A stretch of DNA of 64,000 nucleotides from Pectobacterium aroidearum (GCF_041228105.1 NZ_CP166097.1:4774001-4838000), one strand, 5' to 3'. Positions 21,349 through 30,638 are shown, counted from the first letter of the stretch. Numbers and translations: made by a program. The notes: generated by a model from the letters alone, not told the origin.

Positions 21349-23795
21349 GGCGAAACCTCCAGAGGATCAGAAGCGAGGAAGGACGCTGCCGCCGGTGAGG
21401 AAGGCAGCAGGTCTGCGGCCCAATCGAGGCCGCGATGGCGCAGCCAGGCACCGGCAAAGCCCGGTGTGCCTGCGTCCAGCAGCACGCGATCCATGTCGCG
21501 TTGGTCTTGCGGAGTGGAAGCCCCGGCAAAGGCCAGCGTGGCTGGCCCCAGGTCGAGGTCGAACAGGCGATTTCCCAACCGCGATTGGTAGTAGTAGTCA
21601 CGCTTGGGTTGCGCGGTCGCCACGATCTCGATCTGGCGTGAGTTCAGCCCGAAGCCTTCGTAGATCGTGCGGATCTGCGGCTCTGTGGCCTGCGGATTGG
21701 GGAGGAAAATGCGACTCGCGCAGCTTTCGATCACCGCCGCAGCAATGCTCGAATCCTTGATGTCGGCTAGCGACTGAGTAGCGAAGATGACGCTGACATT
21801 CTTCTTGCGCAGCGTCTTGAGCCACTGGCGGATGCGGGCGGCGAACACCGGGTCATCGAGGAACAACCAGGCTTCATCGAGGATCAGCAGCGTGGGCGCG
21901 CCGTCGAAACGTTCATCGAAGCGGGCGAACAGGTAGCCCAGCACCGCCAGCACCGCCGCCTTGCTGTGCATGAGTTCTTCCATCTCGAAGCACTGCACAG
22001 AACCCGAACCAAGACGATCCGAATCTGCGTCCAGCAGCTTGCCGTGCGCGCCGCCCAGTACATAGGGCGCGAGCGCCTGGCGCAATGCGTTCGATTGCAG
22101 CAGCACCGACAGGCCCGTCAGCGTGCGCTGCTCCGCCGGCGCACCCGCAAGGCTGCCGAGTGCCGACCAGATCGCGGCCTTCTCCTCTGGGCCGATGGCC
22201 ACGCCTTCGTGCAGCAAGCGGCCTTCCACCCATTCGGCGGCCCAGGTGCGGTAGCCCTCTTGGTCGACGCGGGCCAACGGCTGGAAAGCAATCGCCCCAT
22301 CGCTGCCCAGGTCGTAATGCTCGCCCCCAAGCCCCAGGATGGTGGCGCGCATGGAGCGGCCCATATCGAAGGCGAAGATGCGCGAACCGAAGTAACGGCG
22401 GAACTGCATTGCCAGCGTGGCGAGCAATACCGACTTGCCCATGCCGGTTGGCCCGGCGACCAGCGTGTGGCCCACGTCTCCGATGTGCGTCACCAGCCGG
22501 AACGGCGTCGCGCCATCGGTGCGCGTGACGATCAGCGGCGGGCCATCCAGATGCGCGTTTTTCTCCGGCCCTGCCCAGACCGCTGACAGCGGCATCATGT
22601 GCGCCAGGTTCAGCGTCGAAACGATGGGCTGTCGCACATTCGCGTAGGCGTTGCCGGGGATCGAGGACAGCCAGGCATCGACAGCGTTGAGGGTTTCGGG
22701 GATGGTGACGAAGCCGCGCCCCTGGATGACGCGTTCCACCATGCGAAGCTTCTCGTCGGCGGTCGCCGGATCAGCATCGAGCACCGTCAATGTGGCAGTG
22801 AGATAGCCGAAAGACACCTGATCGCTGCCCAGCTCCTGCAGGGCGGCATCGGCATCGGCGGCCTTGTTGTTGGCGTCGGTATCGACCAGCGGGCTTTCCT
22901 GCTGGAAGATCGTTTCACGCAATAGCGCGACGACGTTCTTGCGCTTGGCGAACCACTGGCGGCGCAGGCGGCCCAGTTCTTTTTCCGCTTCGGCTTTGTC
23001 CAGGCACAGAAAGCGGGTGCTCCAGCGATAGCCAAAGCCCAGACGGTTGAGGTCGTCCAGAATCCCCGGCCAGGTCGAAGTCGGAAAGCCCCGCACCGAT
23101 ACCACTCGCAGGTGCTGGTCGCCCAGCATGGGGGTCAGACCACCGACCAACGGCGAGTCAGTTAGCAACGCGTCGATGTGAAACGGCACGCCGGGCACAC
23201 CGACGCGGTAGCGTCGCGTGGACACCGTGGCGTGCAGGTAAGTCAGTGTCTGCGCGTCATCCAGCCAGCCAATTTCCGGCATCACGCCATCGAGCAGGTC
23301 GAACACGCGATCTGTTTCTGCCACGAAAGCTTCAAGCCGACCCTGCCAGTCCACACCGTCGCCCGGTGCGTTCTCATAGAGCATCTTGGCGGCGCGGGCG
23401 CGAGATTCTTCTGGTGGCAGATAAGCCAGCGTGAGGTGATAGGCGCTCTCGTAGTGATGGCCGGATTCCTTGAAAGCCGCGCGGCGTTCTTCTTCCACCA
23501 ACCAGGACAACGGCTCGGGGAAGTCGGAACGTGGATAGCCCGCCGCTGCGCGGCGCTCGGCTTCGATGAACAAGGCCCAGCCCGATCCCAGGCGGCGCAG
23601 TGCGTTGTTGAGCCGCGCCGACGTGGCGATCAGCTCGCCTTGCGTGGCGCTGTCCAGATCCGGCCCACGAAAGCGTGCTGTGCGCTGAAACGAACCATCC
23701 TTGTTCAGCACCACCCCCGGCGCAATCAGCCCGGCCCAGGGCAACCAGTCGGCCAGCAGCGCGGGCCGCTGGCGGTATTCGGCAAGGTTCAGCAT
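21345..23795 (-). CDS. trbE: Conjugal transfer ATPase TrbE (VirB4-like)
   Basis: TrbE is the large VirB4-type ATPase that powers pilus assembly and substrate transfer. The 816-residue length is usual. The N-terminal CagE/TrbE domain is followed by the P-loop GPTGMGKS at about residues 446-455 and Walker B with TLLILDEAWLFLDDP near residue 640. GGGAG precedes the ATG, 12 bases after the trbD stop. The gene lies in the middle of the mating-pair operon and is intact. Confidence 0.95.
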   Translation of the reverse strand: MLNLAEYRQRPALLADWLPWAGLIAPGVVLNKDGSFQRTARFRGPDLDSATQGELIATSARLNNALRRLGSGWALFIEAERRAAAGYPRSDFPEPLSWLVEEERRAAFKESGHHYESAYHLTLAYLPPEESRARAAKMLYENAPGDGVDWQGRLEAFVAETDRVFDLLDGVMPEIGWLDDAQTLTYLHATVSTRRYRVGVPGVPFHIDALLTDSPLVGGLTPMLGDQHLRVVSVRGFPTSTWPGILDDLNRLGFGYRWSTRFLCLDKAEAEKELGRLRRQWFAKRKNVVALLRETIFQQESPLVDTDANNKAADADAALQELGSDQVSFGYLTATLTVLDADPATADEKLRMVERVIQGRGFVTIPETLNAVDAWLSSIPGNAYANVRQPIVSTLNLAHMMPLSAVWAGPEKNAHLDGPPLIVTRTDGATPFRLVTHIGDVGHTLVAGPTGMGKSVLLATLAMQFRRYFGSRIFAFDMGRSMRATILGLGGEHYDLGSDGAIAFQPLARVDQEGYRTWAAEWVEGRLLHEGVAIGPEEKAAIWSALGSLAGAPAEQRTLTGLSVLLQSNALRQALAPYVLGGAHGKLLDADSDRLGSGSVQCFEMEELMHSKAAVLAVLGYLFARFDERFDGAPTLLILDEAWLFLDDPVFAARIRQWLKTLRKKNVSVIFATQSLADIKDSSIAAAVIESCASRIFLPNPQATEPQIRTIYEGFGLNSRQIEIVATAQPKRDYYYQSRLGNRLFDLDLGPATLAFAGASTPQDQRDMDRVLLDAGTPGFAGAWLRHRGLDWAADLLPSSPAAASFLASDPLEVSP

Positions 23796-23807
23796 GTCGG
23801 CTTCTCC

Positions 23808-24077
23808 CTATGCGTCCAGCAGCGGCTTGTGCTTGATGTGCCGGGCGAAGACCTGCATGAACTGCGGATCGACGCGCGCGCCCCAGACCGCCAGCGAGTG
23901 CCCGACGATCCAGAGCACCACACCGGGAATCCACAGTTGCAGGCCCAGCCCGACGGCGGCGGCCAGCGTGCCGTTGGCAATGGCCACGGTGCGGGGCGCA
24001 CCGCCCAGCAGGATCGGCTCGGTCAGCGAGCGATGCAGCGGCACTTCAAAACCCGGAAGATCGGTGGCCGTGCTCAT
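23808..24077 (-). CDS. trbD: Conjugal transfer protein TrbD (VirB3-like)
   Basis: The 89-residue product is the VirB3-like inner-membrane protein. It starts with MSTATDLPGFEVPLHRSLTE, the typical entry of this family, and has two hydrophobic segments separated by a short turn (VAIANGTLAAAVGLGLQLWI and GVVLWIVGHSLAVWG). The ATG at 24077 overlaps the trbC stop by ATGA; a longer frame reaching 24296 only reads the trbC region in another frame and is rejected. Confidence 0.92.
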   Translation of the reverse strand: MSTATDLPGFEVPLHRSLTEPILLGGAPRTVAIANGTLAAAVGLGLQLWIPGVVLWIVGHSLAVWGARVDPQFMQVFARHIKHKPLLDA

Positions 24078-24460
24078 ACGACGGCCCCGCCGGAGAAGCT
24101 GAAAAACGACAGGAAGAAGCTGGAAGCCGCAAAGGCAATGGACAGACCGAAGACGATCTGGATCAGCTTGCGGAAACCGCCACTGGTATCCCCAAAGGCC
24201 AGCGCCAGACCCGTCGCAATAATGATGATGACCGCTACGATGCGGGCTACCGGCCCCTGGATGGATTCGAGGATGGATTGCAGTGGGCCTTCCCACGGCA
24301 TTGAGGAACCGGCGGCCTGAGCCGTACCCGCCAGCAACAGCATCAACACCGCGAGCAGCAGCCCTTGTCCTGCGGGGCGAACCAGACTACGCAGCCGCGG
24401 CAGCGTGGGCGGCGGAGAAAGTGGATTGACAGAAAGACGGAAAGCATCAACGTGCGTCAT
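24074..24460 (-). CDS. trbC: Conjugal transfer pilin TrbC (VirB2-like)
   Basis: TrbC is the major pilin precursor. The 128-residue product has a long signal region ending at GTAQA-AG near residue 50, then two hydrophobic helices (ARIVAVIIIIATGLALAFG and LIQIVFGLSIAFAASSFFL) with a short basic loop, the VirB2 hairpin. In RP4 the homologous pilin is cyclised by the peptidase TraF; a TraF homologue is encoded at 40849-41448. The start overlaps the trbB stop by ATGA. Confidence 0.92.
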   Translation of the reverse strand: MTHVDAFRLSVNPLSPPPTLPRLRSLVRPAGQGLLLAVLMLLLAGTAQAAGSSMPWEGPLQSILESIQGPVARIVAVIIIIATGLALAFGDTSGGFRKLIQIVFGLSIAFAASSFFLSFFSFSGGAVV

Positions 24461-25527
24461 GGCAGTTCTCCAGGTTGATCAGTGGTCAGGGAAGGCGCAG
24501 CGGCACCGGCTGCAAGAGGAACCGGCGGCAACTCGGGAAGCGGTGCTTCCAGCGCATCCGCCAGGCGGTAGCCCGCGCCGTCGAAGCCGACAACGCGGGA
24601 AATGGTTTCGACGTGGCGCTTGCGGCCGCGTCCGGCGATGTGGATGACGATGTTGACCGCCTCGGCGATCAGGGCGCGGGGCGGGTTCACCGCCACTTCG
24701 AGAATCAGTTGCTCCAGGCGCAGCAGTGCGCCCAAGGCGGAGCCGGCATGGATGGTGGCGATACCACCGGGGTGGCCGGTGCCCCAGACCTTCACCAGAT
24801 CCAGCGCTTCGCCGCCGCGCACTTCGCCCACGATCACGCGATCCGGGCGCAGCCGCATCGTGGCGCGCACCAGCTCCTGCATCGACACCACGCCCGCACG
24901 GGTGCGCAGCGGCACATGGTCACGGGCTGCGCATTGCAGTTCGATGGTGTCTTCCAGCACCAGCACGCGGTCGCCGGTGGCGGCGATCTCGGCCAGCAAG
25001 GCGTTGGCCAGCGTGGTCTTGCCGGTACTGGTGCCTCCGGCGATCAGGATGTTGTGCCGCTCGCGCACTGCATGACGCAGAAACTCGGCCTGCCCAGCGG
25101 TCAGGATGCCATCGGCCACATAGCGATCCAGACCGATGATGCTCACGGCGCGTTTGCGCAGCGCAAAGGCCGGGCCGGGGGCGGCGGGCGGCAAGATGCC
25201 CTCGAAGCGTTCGCCGGTCTCCGGCAGTTCGGCGGTCAAGAGCGGTTGGCCGCGATGCACCTCCGCACCAACATGGGCGGCTACCAGGCGGATGATGCGT
25301 TCGCCATCGGCCTCGGGTAGTTCAACGCCGAGCGGCGCACGGCCAGAGGACAACCGATCTACCCACAATGTCCGATCGGGGTTGAGCATCACTTCCACCA
25401 CGTCCGGGTCTTCCAGCGCGGCGGCAATCACCGGCCCCATCGCCGTGCGCAGCATCTGGATGCGGCGATCCTGGGACGCCGCAGCGGATGAGCGTGGATC
25501 GGGCGCGATCTGTGGAACGGCACTCAT
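24457..25527 (-). CDS. trbB: Conjugal transfer ATPase TrbB (VirB11-like)
   Basis: TrbB is the hexameric VirB11-type traffic ATPase on the cytoplasmic face of the channel. The 356-residue product has the P-loop GGTSTGKTT at about residues 163-171, the Asp/His boxes further on (VIVGEVRGGEALDLVKVWGT, then HPGGIATIHAGSALGALLRL). The start overlaps the stop of the CopG-like gene by ATGA and its stop overlaps trbC. Confidence 0.95.
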   Translation of the reverse strand: MSAVPQIAPDPRSSAAASQDRRIQMLRTAMGPVIAAALEDPDVVEVMLNPDRTLWVDRLSSGRAPLGVELPEADGERIIRLVAAHVGAEVHRGQPLLTAELPETGERFEGILPPAAPGPAFALRKRAVSIIGLDRYVADGILTAGQAEFLRHAVRERHNILIAGGTSTGKTTLANALLAEIAATGDRVLVLEDTIELQCAARDHVPLRTRAGVVSMQELVRATMRLRPDRVIVGEVRGGEALDLVKVWGTGHPGGIATIHAGSALGALLRLEQLILEVAVNPPRALIAEAVNIVIHIAGRGRKRHVETISRVVGFDGAGYRLADALEAPLPELPPVPLAAGAAAPSLTTDQPGELP

Positions 25528-26000
25528 GACGCACGCTCCGCTGTGCGTTCATGGGCGGCAGCCATCCCCGCCGCCTCATCCATGCGCATGGGGTCGGGGT
25601 GCAGTTCTTCCACCACGTCGCGCACCAAGCTGCGGCCACGCAGCAGGTGACGGCCCAACTGTTCGACGAACTGCTCGAAACGCGCCTTGCCCTGAGCGCG
25701 GGCTGCATCCTGATGCGCCTCCGGCACCGGCGTGCTGACAGTCAGGTAGTAGCGGATGAACAGCGCCAGCGTTTCGATCTGGATGTTCTGGTCGCGCTCC
25801 AGGCGCTCGGCCTGCCGCGACAGGCGATCTAGTCGTTTGGCAATGGCGGCCTCGCGCTGGTCGCCGGCATCGGGTGACAGCCAGGACGCCAAGGCAGCGG
25901 CGACGATGCTGGACTTGGACACGCCTTTCTTAGCGGCCAGCTCGTCCAGGCGTTTGGCGTGCTCGTGCTGGATGAACAGGTTCAATCGGTATTGGCTCAT
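25524..26000 (-). CDS. CopG-family ribbon-helix-helix protein
   Basis: The 158-residue product has an N-terminal ribbon-helix-helix segment (YRLNLFIQHEHAKRLDELAA, then KKGVSKSSIVAAALASWL), followed by helical regions with heptad-like leucines. Such a protein is always found between traG and trbB in Tn4371-like elements and may control the operon or help processing at oriT. ATGA overlaps tie it to traG upstream and trbB downstream. Confidence 0.82.
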   Translation of the reverse strand: MSQYRLNLFIQHEHAKRLDELAAKKGVSKSSIVAAALASWLSPDAGDQREAAIAKRLDRLSRQAERLERDQNIQIETLALFIRYYLTVSTPVPEAHQDAARAQGKARFEQFVEQLGRHLLRGRSLVRDVVEELHPDPMRMDEAAGMAAAHERTAERAS

Positions 26001-28003
26001 AGGTCGATTCCGTCGTTGGGGTTCAGCGATGCCAGCCGCGACGTGCGTTGCAGGGCGGGGTCTAGCTGGCCGGGAAGCACCGGGGGCATGTCGTCGTCAT
26101 CGAGCAGCGACAGGTCGCTGGCCGGGGCATCCATCGCTGGGGCATAGGCGATGGCTTCGGACAGTTCGGGCTGGCGGCGTGGGCCGCCGTCGTCGGTCGA
26201 ACCCAAGGCCTCCAGGTCATCGGCGGATGCCGTGGCCGGTGCCGCAGGAACCGCAGGTATTGCCAGGCCGCTCCAGTCGTCAGGTCGTGCAGGCGGCACA
26301 TCGGCATAGCGGCCTGCCGTCACCGCAGGCGGCGGAATCACCCGTTGCTTGAAATTGGCGTCGGCGAAGTAGCGCAGCTTCTTCGCCTTGATCGGCGCGA
26401 CACTGGACACCATCACCACCGCCTCATCGGTCGGTAGCTGCATCACTTCACCCGGCGTCAGCAGCGGCCGTGCGGTTTCTTGGCGCGACACCATCAGGTG
26501 GCCCAGCCACGGCGCGAGCCGGTGGCCCGCGTAGTTGCGCTGCGCACGCAGCTCAGTGGCCGTGCCGAGGGTTTCTGAAATGCGTTTGGCCGTGCGTTCG
26601 TCGTTGGTGGCGAACGTCACACGCACATGGCAGTTGTCCAGAATCGAATGGTTCTGGCCGTAGGCCTTGTCGATTTGATTGAGCGATTGCGCGATGAGGA
26701 AGCTGCGGATGCCGTAACCCGCCATGAAGGCCAGCGCCGTCTCGAAGAAGTCCAGACGGCCAAGCGCCGGGAACTCATCGAGCATCAGCAGCAGCTTGTG
26801 CCGGCGCTCGATACCGTCGGAGCCGTCGAGCGATTCGGTGAGCCGCCGGCCGATCTGGTTGAGGATCAGCCGGATCAGCGGCTTGGTGCGCGAAATGTCC
26901 GAAGGCGGCACCACCAGATAGAGCGATACCGGATGCTCTGCTGCGATCAGGTCAGCGATGCGCCAGTCGCAGCGCGAAGTGACTTCGGCCACGGTCGGAT
27001 CACGGTACAGACCGAGGAACGACATGGCGGTGGAGAGCACGCCAGACCGCTCGTTGTCCGACTTGTTGAGCACTTCGCGGGCAGCGGATGCAACGACGGG
27101 ATGCTGGGCATCGCCCAGGTGTTTGGTCGTCATCATTCGGTGCAAGGTCAGCTCGAACGGGCTGGCCGGATCGGACAGGAAGTTGGCGACGCCACGCAGC
27201 GTCTTGTCTTCCCCCGCGTACAGCACATGCAGGATCGCGCCGACCAGTAGCGCGTGACTGGTCTTCTCCCAATGGTTGCGCTTCTCCAGCGCGCCTTCTG
27301 GATCGACCAGGATGTCGGCGATGTTCTGCACGTCGCGCACCTCATGCGCGCCGCGCCGTACCTCCAGCAGCGGGTTGTAGGCCGCCGAACTGGCATCGGT
27401 GGGGTTGAACAGCAGGCAGTGGCTGAATCGACTGCGCCAGCCAGCGGTGATCTGCCAGTTCTCGCCCTTGATGTCGTGGATGACGGCGGATGTCGGCCAG
27501 GACAACAGCGTTGGCACCACTAGGCCCACGCCCTTGCCCGAGCGAGTGGGCGCAAAGGTCAGGACGTGTTCCGGCCCTTCGTGCCTCAGGTAATGGCCGT
27601 CATGCTGACCGAGAAAGACGCCGGCGGGCTGCGTCAGCCCGGCCTTGCGAATGTCGGCGGCATCGGCCCAACGGGCCGAGCCATAGGTCGTCACCTTGCG
27701 CGCCTGCCGCGAGCGCCAGACAGACATAGCGATGGCGACCGCCACGGCCAGCAGGCCGCTGCTTGCCGCGATCATGCCTCCGGTGTCGAACACCTGCGGC
27801 GCGTAGGCGTCGAAGAAAAACCACCACTCGAAGAGCTTCCACGGGTAATAGACCGGTGTGCCGTGGAAGTCGAACCAGGGCGAGCCAAGGCGTAGCTGGT
27901 AGCCCAAGGCGGCGGCTGTCCATTGCGTGGCACCCCACACACCGGCGATCACGATGCCGAACACGGCGGCGATCTGCCCGAACAAAACGCCCTGAGCTTG
28001 CAT
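25997..28003 (-). CDS. traG: Type IV coupling protein TraG (VirD4-like)
   Basis: TraG is the coupling ATPase that brings the relaxase-DNA complex to the channel. With the start at 28003 the product has 668 residues: two N-terminal membrane segments (FGQIAAVFGIVIAGVWGA and a second near residue 75), the P-loop APTRSGKG at about 149-157 and Walker B LLLMLDEFPALG near 404-415. GGAGG seven bases before this ATG favours it over an in-frame ATG at 28054. It heads the long leftward operon that runs through trbI to the DUF2274 gene. Confidence 0.95.
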   Translation of the reverse strand: MQAQGVLFGQIAAVFGIVIAGVWGATQWTAAALGYQLRLGSPWFDFHGTPVYYPWKLFEWWFFFDAYAPQVFDTGGMIAASSGLLAVAVAIAMSVWRSRQARKVTTYGSARWADAADIRKAGLTQPAGVFLGQHDGHYLRHEGPEHVLTFAPTRSGKGVGLVVPTLLSWPTSAVIHDIKGENWQITAGWRSRFSHCLLFNPTDASSAAYNPLLEVRRGAHEVRDVQNIADILVDPEGALEKRNHWEKTSHALLVGAILHVLYAGEDKTLRGVANFLSDPASPFELTLHRMMTTKHLGDAQHPVVASAAREVLNKSDNERSGVLSTAMSFLGLYRDPTVAEVTSRCDWRIADLIAAEHPVSLYLVVPPSDISRTKPLIRLILNQIGRRLTESLDGSDGIERRHKLLLMLDEFPALGRLDFFETALAFMAGYGIRSFLIAQSLNQIDKAYGQNHSILDNCHVRVTFATNDERTAKRISETLGTATELRAQRNYAGHRLAPWLGHLMVSRQETARPLLTPGEVMQLPTDEAVVMVSSVAPIKAKKLRYFADANFKQRVIPPPAVTAGRYADVPPARPDDWSGLAIPAVPAAPATASADDLEALGSTDDGGPRRQPELSEAIAYAPAMDAPASDLSLLDDDDMPPVLPGQLDPALQRTSRLASLNPNDGIDL

Positions 28004-28237
28004 ACCTTGGCCTCCGATTTCTCCTGCGCTGATTCGCCGTGGAAAACGCGGCACGAAGGCGTGCCGCAGGCGTCAGGATCGGTGCCGGTTCAGTGCCGGT
28101 CAAAGACCGTTATCGGCAGCAAGGTGATGCAAAAAGCATGGCTCCATGTAGAGAAGAAGCCAGTAGAAACGCCGCAGGCGTGGGCGCGCTGCGGCGTGTA
28201 GAGAAAATAACGAAGATACGCGGCAAGCCGCCAACAG

Positions 28238-28504
28238 TTAGAACTTGGGCGGCGTGTCCGATGGCGTGTAAGGCACCTTGCCGTCGCCCAAAAAGCGCTT
28301 ATTCGTCGCCTCCGCTACCCGGTTGCAGAGTACGTCTTCCATTGCCGTACGCTTGGTCTTGCACTGACGGCGCAGTTCCTTCAAGCGTTCGGGATCGGCC
28401 GCCAGTTCTTCCACGGTCGGGACACCGAAGTCCTGCTTCGGCGACTCCGACGGGTCGCATGCTGTAAGCGCCGCGACCAGCAGCAAAGGGGTCATTCGCT
28501 TCAT
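28238..28504 (-). CDS. EexN-like entry-exclusion lipoprotein
   Basis: The 88-residue product has a signal with lipobox LTAC (Cys at residue 16) and belongs to the EexN-type lipoproteins found beside mating systems, which prevent entry of a second copy. The core LAADPERLKELRRQC, the second cysteine in DVLCNRVAEA and RF match the lipoprotein at 20278-20592. The tail RFLGDGKVPYTP nearly repeats the end of TrbJ. The start overlaps the stop of the LysR gene by ATGA (28501-28504), so expression is coupled to that regulator and not to the traG-trb operon, which begins after a gap of about 235 bases. Confidence 0.78.
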   Translation of the reverse strand: MKRMTPLLLVAALTACDPSESPKQDFGVPTVEELAADPERLKELRRQCKTKRTAMEDVLCNRVAEATNKRFLGDGKVPYTPSDTPPKF

Positions 28505-29445
28505 GGCTCGGTGTCCTCCGGGGCATCAGGTTCAGGTGGTTGTTCGGGCCTCGCGCCTTCGAGCAAGTCAATAGCTTGCACCCGCTCGATAAATCGGGAC
28601 AGCGCTTCCGAAGGCTCACCTTCGCGATGCAGTAGATAGGTCGTCAGCACTGGGGAACAGCCTGCCAAGGGCCGCGCAACTACGCCCGGTTCGCGGCTGG
28701 CCTCGATGTGTGGTGCGGCAGTCAGGCCCAGCGCGAAGCCCGCTGATACCAGCGCCATCATCAGGTCGTATGAGGACACACGCTCTGCAATCAGTGGCTC
28801 CATTTCCGCGCGGCGCAGCACCCGCTCGACCTGGCGCGCGTGTCCTTCACAAGCGAGCGGATCACACAGTACGAGGGGGTAACGTATCATCTCCTCCAGC
28901 GGAATGCGCTTGTGTCTGAGCAGCGGGTGGCGAGCTGGCACCGCCACCATTAGCGGATCACTCCACACAGCCTGGGCTGCAATGCCTTCACCCACTTCAT
29001 TGGATTGTGCGAAACCAACGTCGTAAAGGTCGTCGTGCAGCCCTTTGATCTGCTGTGAAAGCGGCACCTCAAACAGACGGATCTCGACTTCGGGTTCCTC
29101 CTGCCGGCACAACGCCAACAAGTTCGGCAAGCGCGATGACGTCGTGCCGTCGGACAGTGCAATGCGTAATTGCCCATGAAAGCCATTGGCCGCAGCCTGC
29201 ACGCTGTCTCGGGCTTGCTGCAAGGCTGTGAAGATGCGCGGCACATGCTCAAGAAAAAGCTTGCCTGCCCGTGTCAGTCGTGTGCTGCGGCTGGTGCGTA
29301 CGAACAATTGCTCGCCCAGATCTTCTTCCAATTCCCTGATGGTGCGCGACAAGGGCGACTGTTCTATATGTAGTTTTTCCGCAGCTCGGGCAAAGTGAAG
29401 CTCTTCCGCAACAGCGAGGAAACACCGTAAGTGCCGCAGTTCCAT
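28501..29445 (-). CDS. traR: LysR-family regulator (TraR of the Tn4371 type)
   Basis: This is a LysR-type transcription regulator of 314 residues with an N-terminal winged helix-turn-helix (MELRHLRCFLAVAEELHFAR, then AEKLHIEQSPLSRTIRELE) and a periplasmic-binding-like effector domain. In Tn4371 a LysR gene named traR occupies the same place just upstream of traG and is thought to control transfer. The start at 29445 gives the family N-terminus and has AAGGGA upstream. Its effector is unknown. Confidence 0.8.
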   Translation of the reverse strand: MELRHLRCFLAVAEELHFARAAEKLHIEQSPLSRTIRELEEDLGEQLFVRTSRSTRLTRAGKLFLEHVPRIFTALQQARDSVQAAANGFHGQLRIALSDGTTSSRLPNLLALCRQEEPEVEIRLFEVPLSQQIKGLHDDLYDVGFAQSNEVGEGIAAQAVWSDPLMVAVPARHPLLRHKRIPLEEMIRYPLVLCDPLACEGHARQVERVLRRAEMEPLIAERVSSYDLMMALVSAGFALGLTAAPHIEASREPGVVARPLAGCSPVLTTYLLHREGEPSEALSRFIERVQAIDLLEGARPEQPPEPDAPEDTEP

Positions 29446-29550
29446 AGTTTCCCTTGTTCCCAATCGTTCCTATAAGAGCCTTGGGTATTCAACAGTCCCA
29501 CTCACCACAAGAACCACAGTCAAGGCAACGCTCAAAGCGTGCCGAAAGCT

Positions 29551-29571
29551 TATGCCTTATGCCTTATGCCT
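29551..29571. repeat. TATGCCT tandem repeat (3 copies)
   Basis: Three exact tandem copies of TATGCCT lie across the stop of the chimeric OYE/MFS remnant. Slippage here would change the last residues or the stop of that frame. Confidence 0.85.
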
Positions 29572-29898
29572 CTGCAGGGTGGGAGCCAACAGCAACGGCA
29601 GAGCCAACAGCGTTAGAACAACAAGCATGGTGAGCCGAAGGCCGATGTGCTCGCCGATGAAGCCGAGTGGCGGAGGGCCGACGAGAAAGGCCGTGTAGCC
29701 GATCGTGGCCAAAACCGCGATGCGCGCGATTAGACCGAACCCGCCGTTCGCGAATCCAGAGAGGTGAACGTGATGCCAGTCATATGGCACGCCATCTTTA
29801 GACATGTACTGACACATGGGGGCTACCCAAGCCCTGTTTGGGATCGTGACGCCGCCTGTAACCAAAGGCGAAAAAAGGTGGGTTTGTGCCGAAGCCAT
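29557..29898 (-). pseudogene. Chimeric remnant: OYE N-terminus fused in frame to MFS C-terminus
   Basis: The frame codes 113 residues from two unrelated genes. Residues 1 to about 57 (from MASAQTHLFSPLVTGGVTIP to PMCQYMSKDGVPYDWHHVHL and GFANGGFGLI) are the start of an old-yellow-enzyme NADH:flavin oxidoreductase. The rest (ARIAVLATIGYTAFLVGPP onward) is the end of a major-facilitator exporter and agrees at 48 of 53 positions with the end of the MFS gene at 30786-31967. A deletion between two such genes, or recombination, is the simplest cause. Neither part can work alone. No good ribosome-binding site precedes the ATG, so expression is doubtful. Confidence 0.8.
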
Positions 29899-30017
29899 CA
29901 AACGCACATGAATGGTGTAGTAGGAGAAAATGGGCAGGGACATAGCGTCCCGGTCTCTTGGCATGCATCCAATTACCGATTGCGCAATCTGATGCATGCA
30001 GAGACGTCGAGATACCA

Positions 30018-30638
30018 TCAGAGCCCGTTGCGGAAGTCGGCGATGCTCACGTCGGTCAACGCGTAGTTGCTGAACGAGACATTGCAGCCATCGGCATTGG
30101 GGGATTGCGCCTCAAAGCCAATTTCCGGCTCCGCCTCGGTGTTGTCAAAAGCGAATGCCCGCACGAAAATCCACTTCACGCCATCCACTGAAGCATGCAG
30201 CGCGTACACGTTCTCTTTACGAGAAATGCGCAGATTTACCTGCTTGCCATCCACAGTAAAGGCATTCGCGTCGTCGGAGGTGCCACCTTTATTGATGACT
30301 GAAACCACCATGGGCTCCCCGTCTGGGGAATATTCGAAGCACAGCTTCGCCCAGGTGCTCTCATCGACCCGCAAGAGCAGCACGCCCGCGTCAAAGGTGG
30401 CTCCGAACTCGACGTGTACTGTGGCACTGAATTGAAAGTCACCGGCCGGAATGCGAGTCATCAACGTCGCCGCATTGTGACGGCTGGCAGACGACACTAC
30501 GGATCCAGCGCGGCCCGGATCTATGAAGATGTCGCTATGCCTGGGTGCGGTGGTGGTCACGCGACCGCTTTTGTTGTCAACCTTCCAGTCAGACCCTTGC
30601 GAAGCAACGAAGTCGTAAGGGACGTTGTGTAGTTTCAT
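30018..30638 (-). CDS. DUF1349 domain protein (concanavalin-like fold)
   Basis: The 206-residue product resembles the DUF1349/Ree1-like family, predicted beta-sandwich proteins related to laminin-G-like domains. Segments typical of it are DFQFSATVHVEFGATFDAGV, then LLLRVDESTWAKLCFEYSPD and VDGVKWIFVRAF. No signal peptide is seen, so it is probably cytoplasmic. GGAGAG precedes the ATG at 30638; an in-frame start at 30722 is less likely. It lies downstream of the MFS gene on the same strand with a gap of about 150 bases. Its role is unknown; sugar or small-ligand binding is only a guess from fold. Confidence 0.72.
   Translation of the reverse strand: MKLHNVPYDFVASQGSDWKVDNKSGRVTTTAPRHSDIFIDPGRAGSVVSSASRHNAATLMTRIPAGDFQFSATVHVEFGATFDAGVLLLRVDESTWAKLCFEYSPDGEPMVVSVINKGGTSDDANAFTVDGKQVNLRISRKENVYALHASVDGVKWIFVRAFAFDNTEAEPEIGFEAQSPNADGCNVSFSNYALTDVSIADFRNGL

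Noticed and set aside
29551..29571. TATGCCT repeats as a CRISPR-like array
   Set aside because: They are direct 7-base tandem copies without spacers; no CRISPR array or cas gene is seen in the window.
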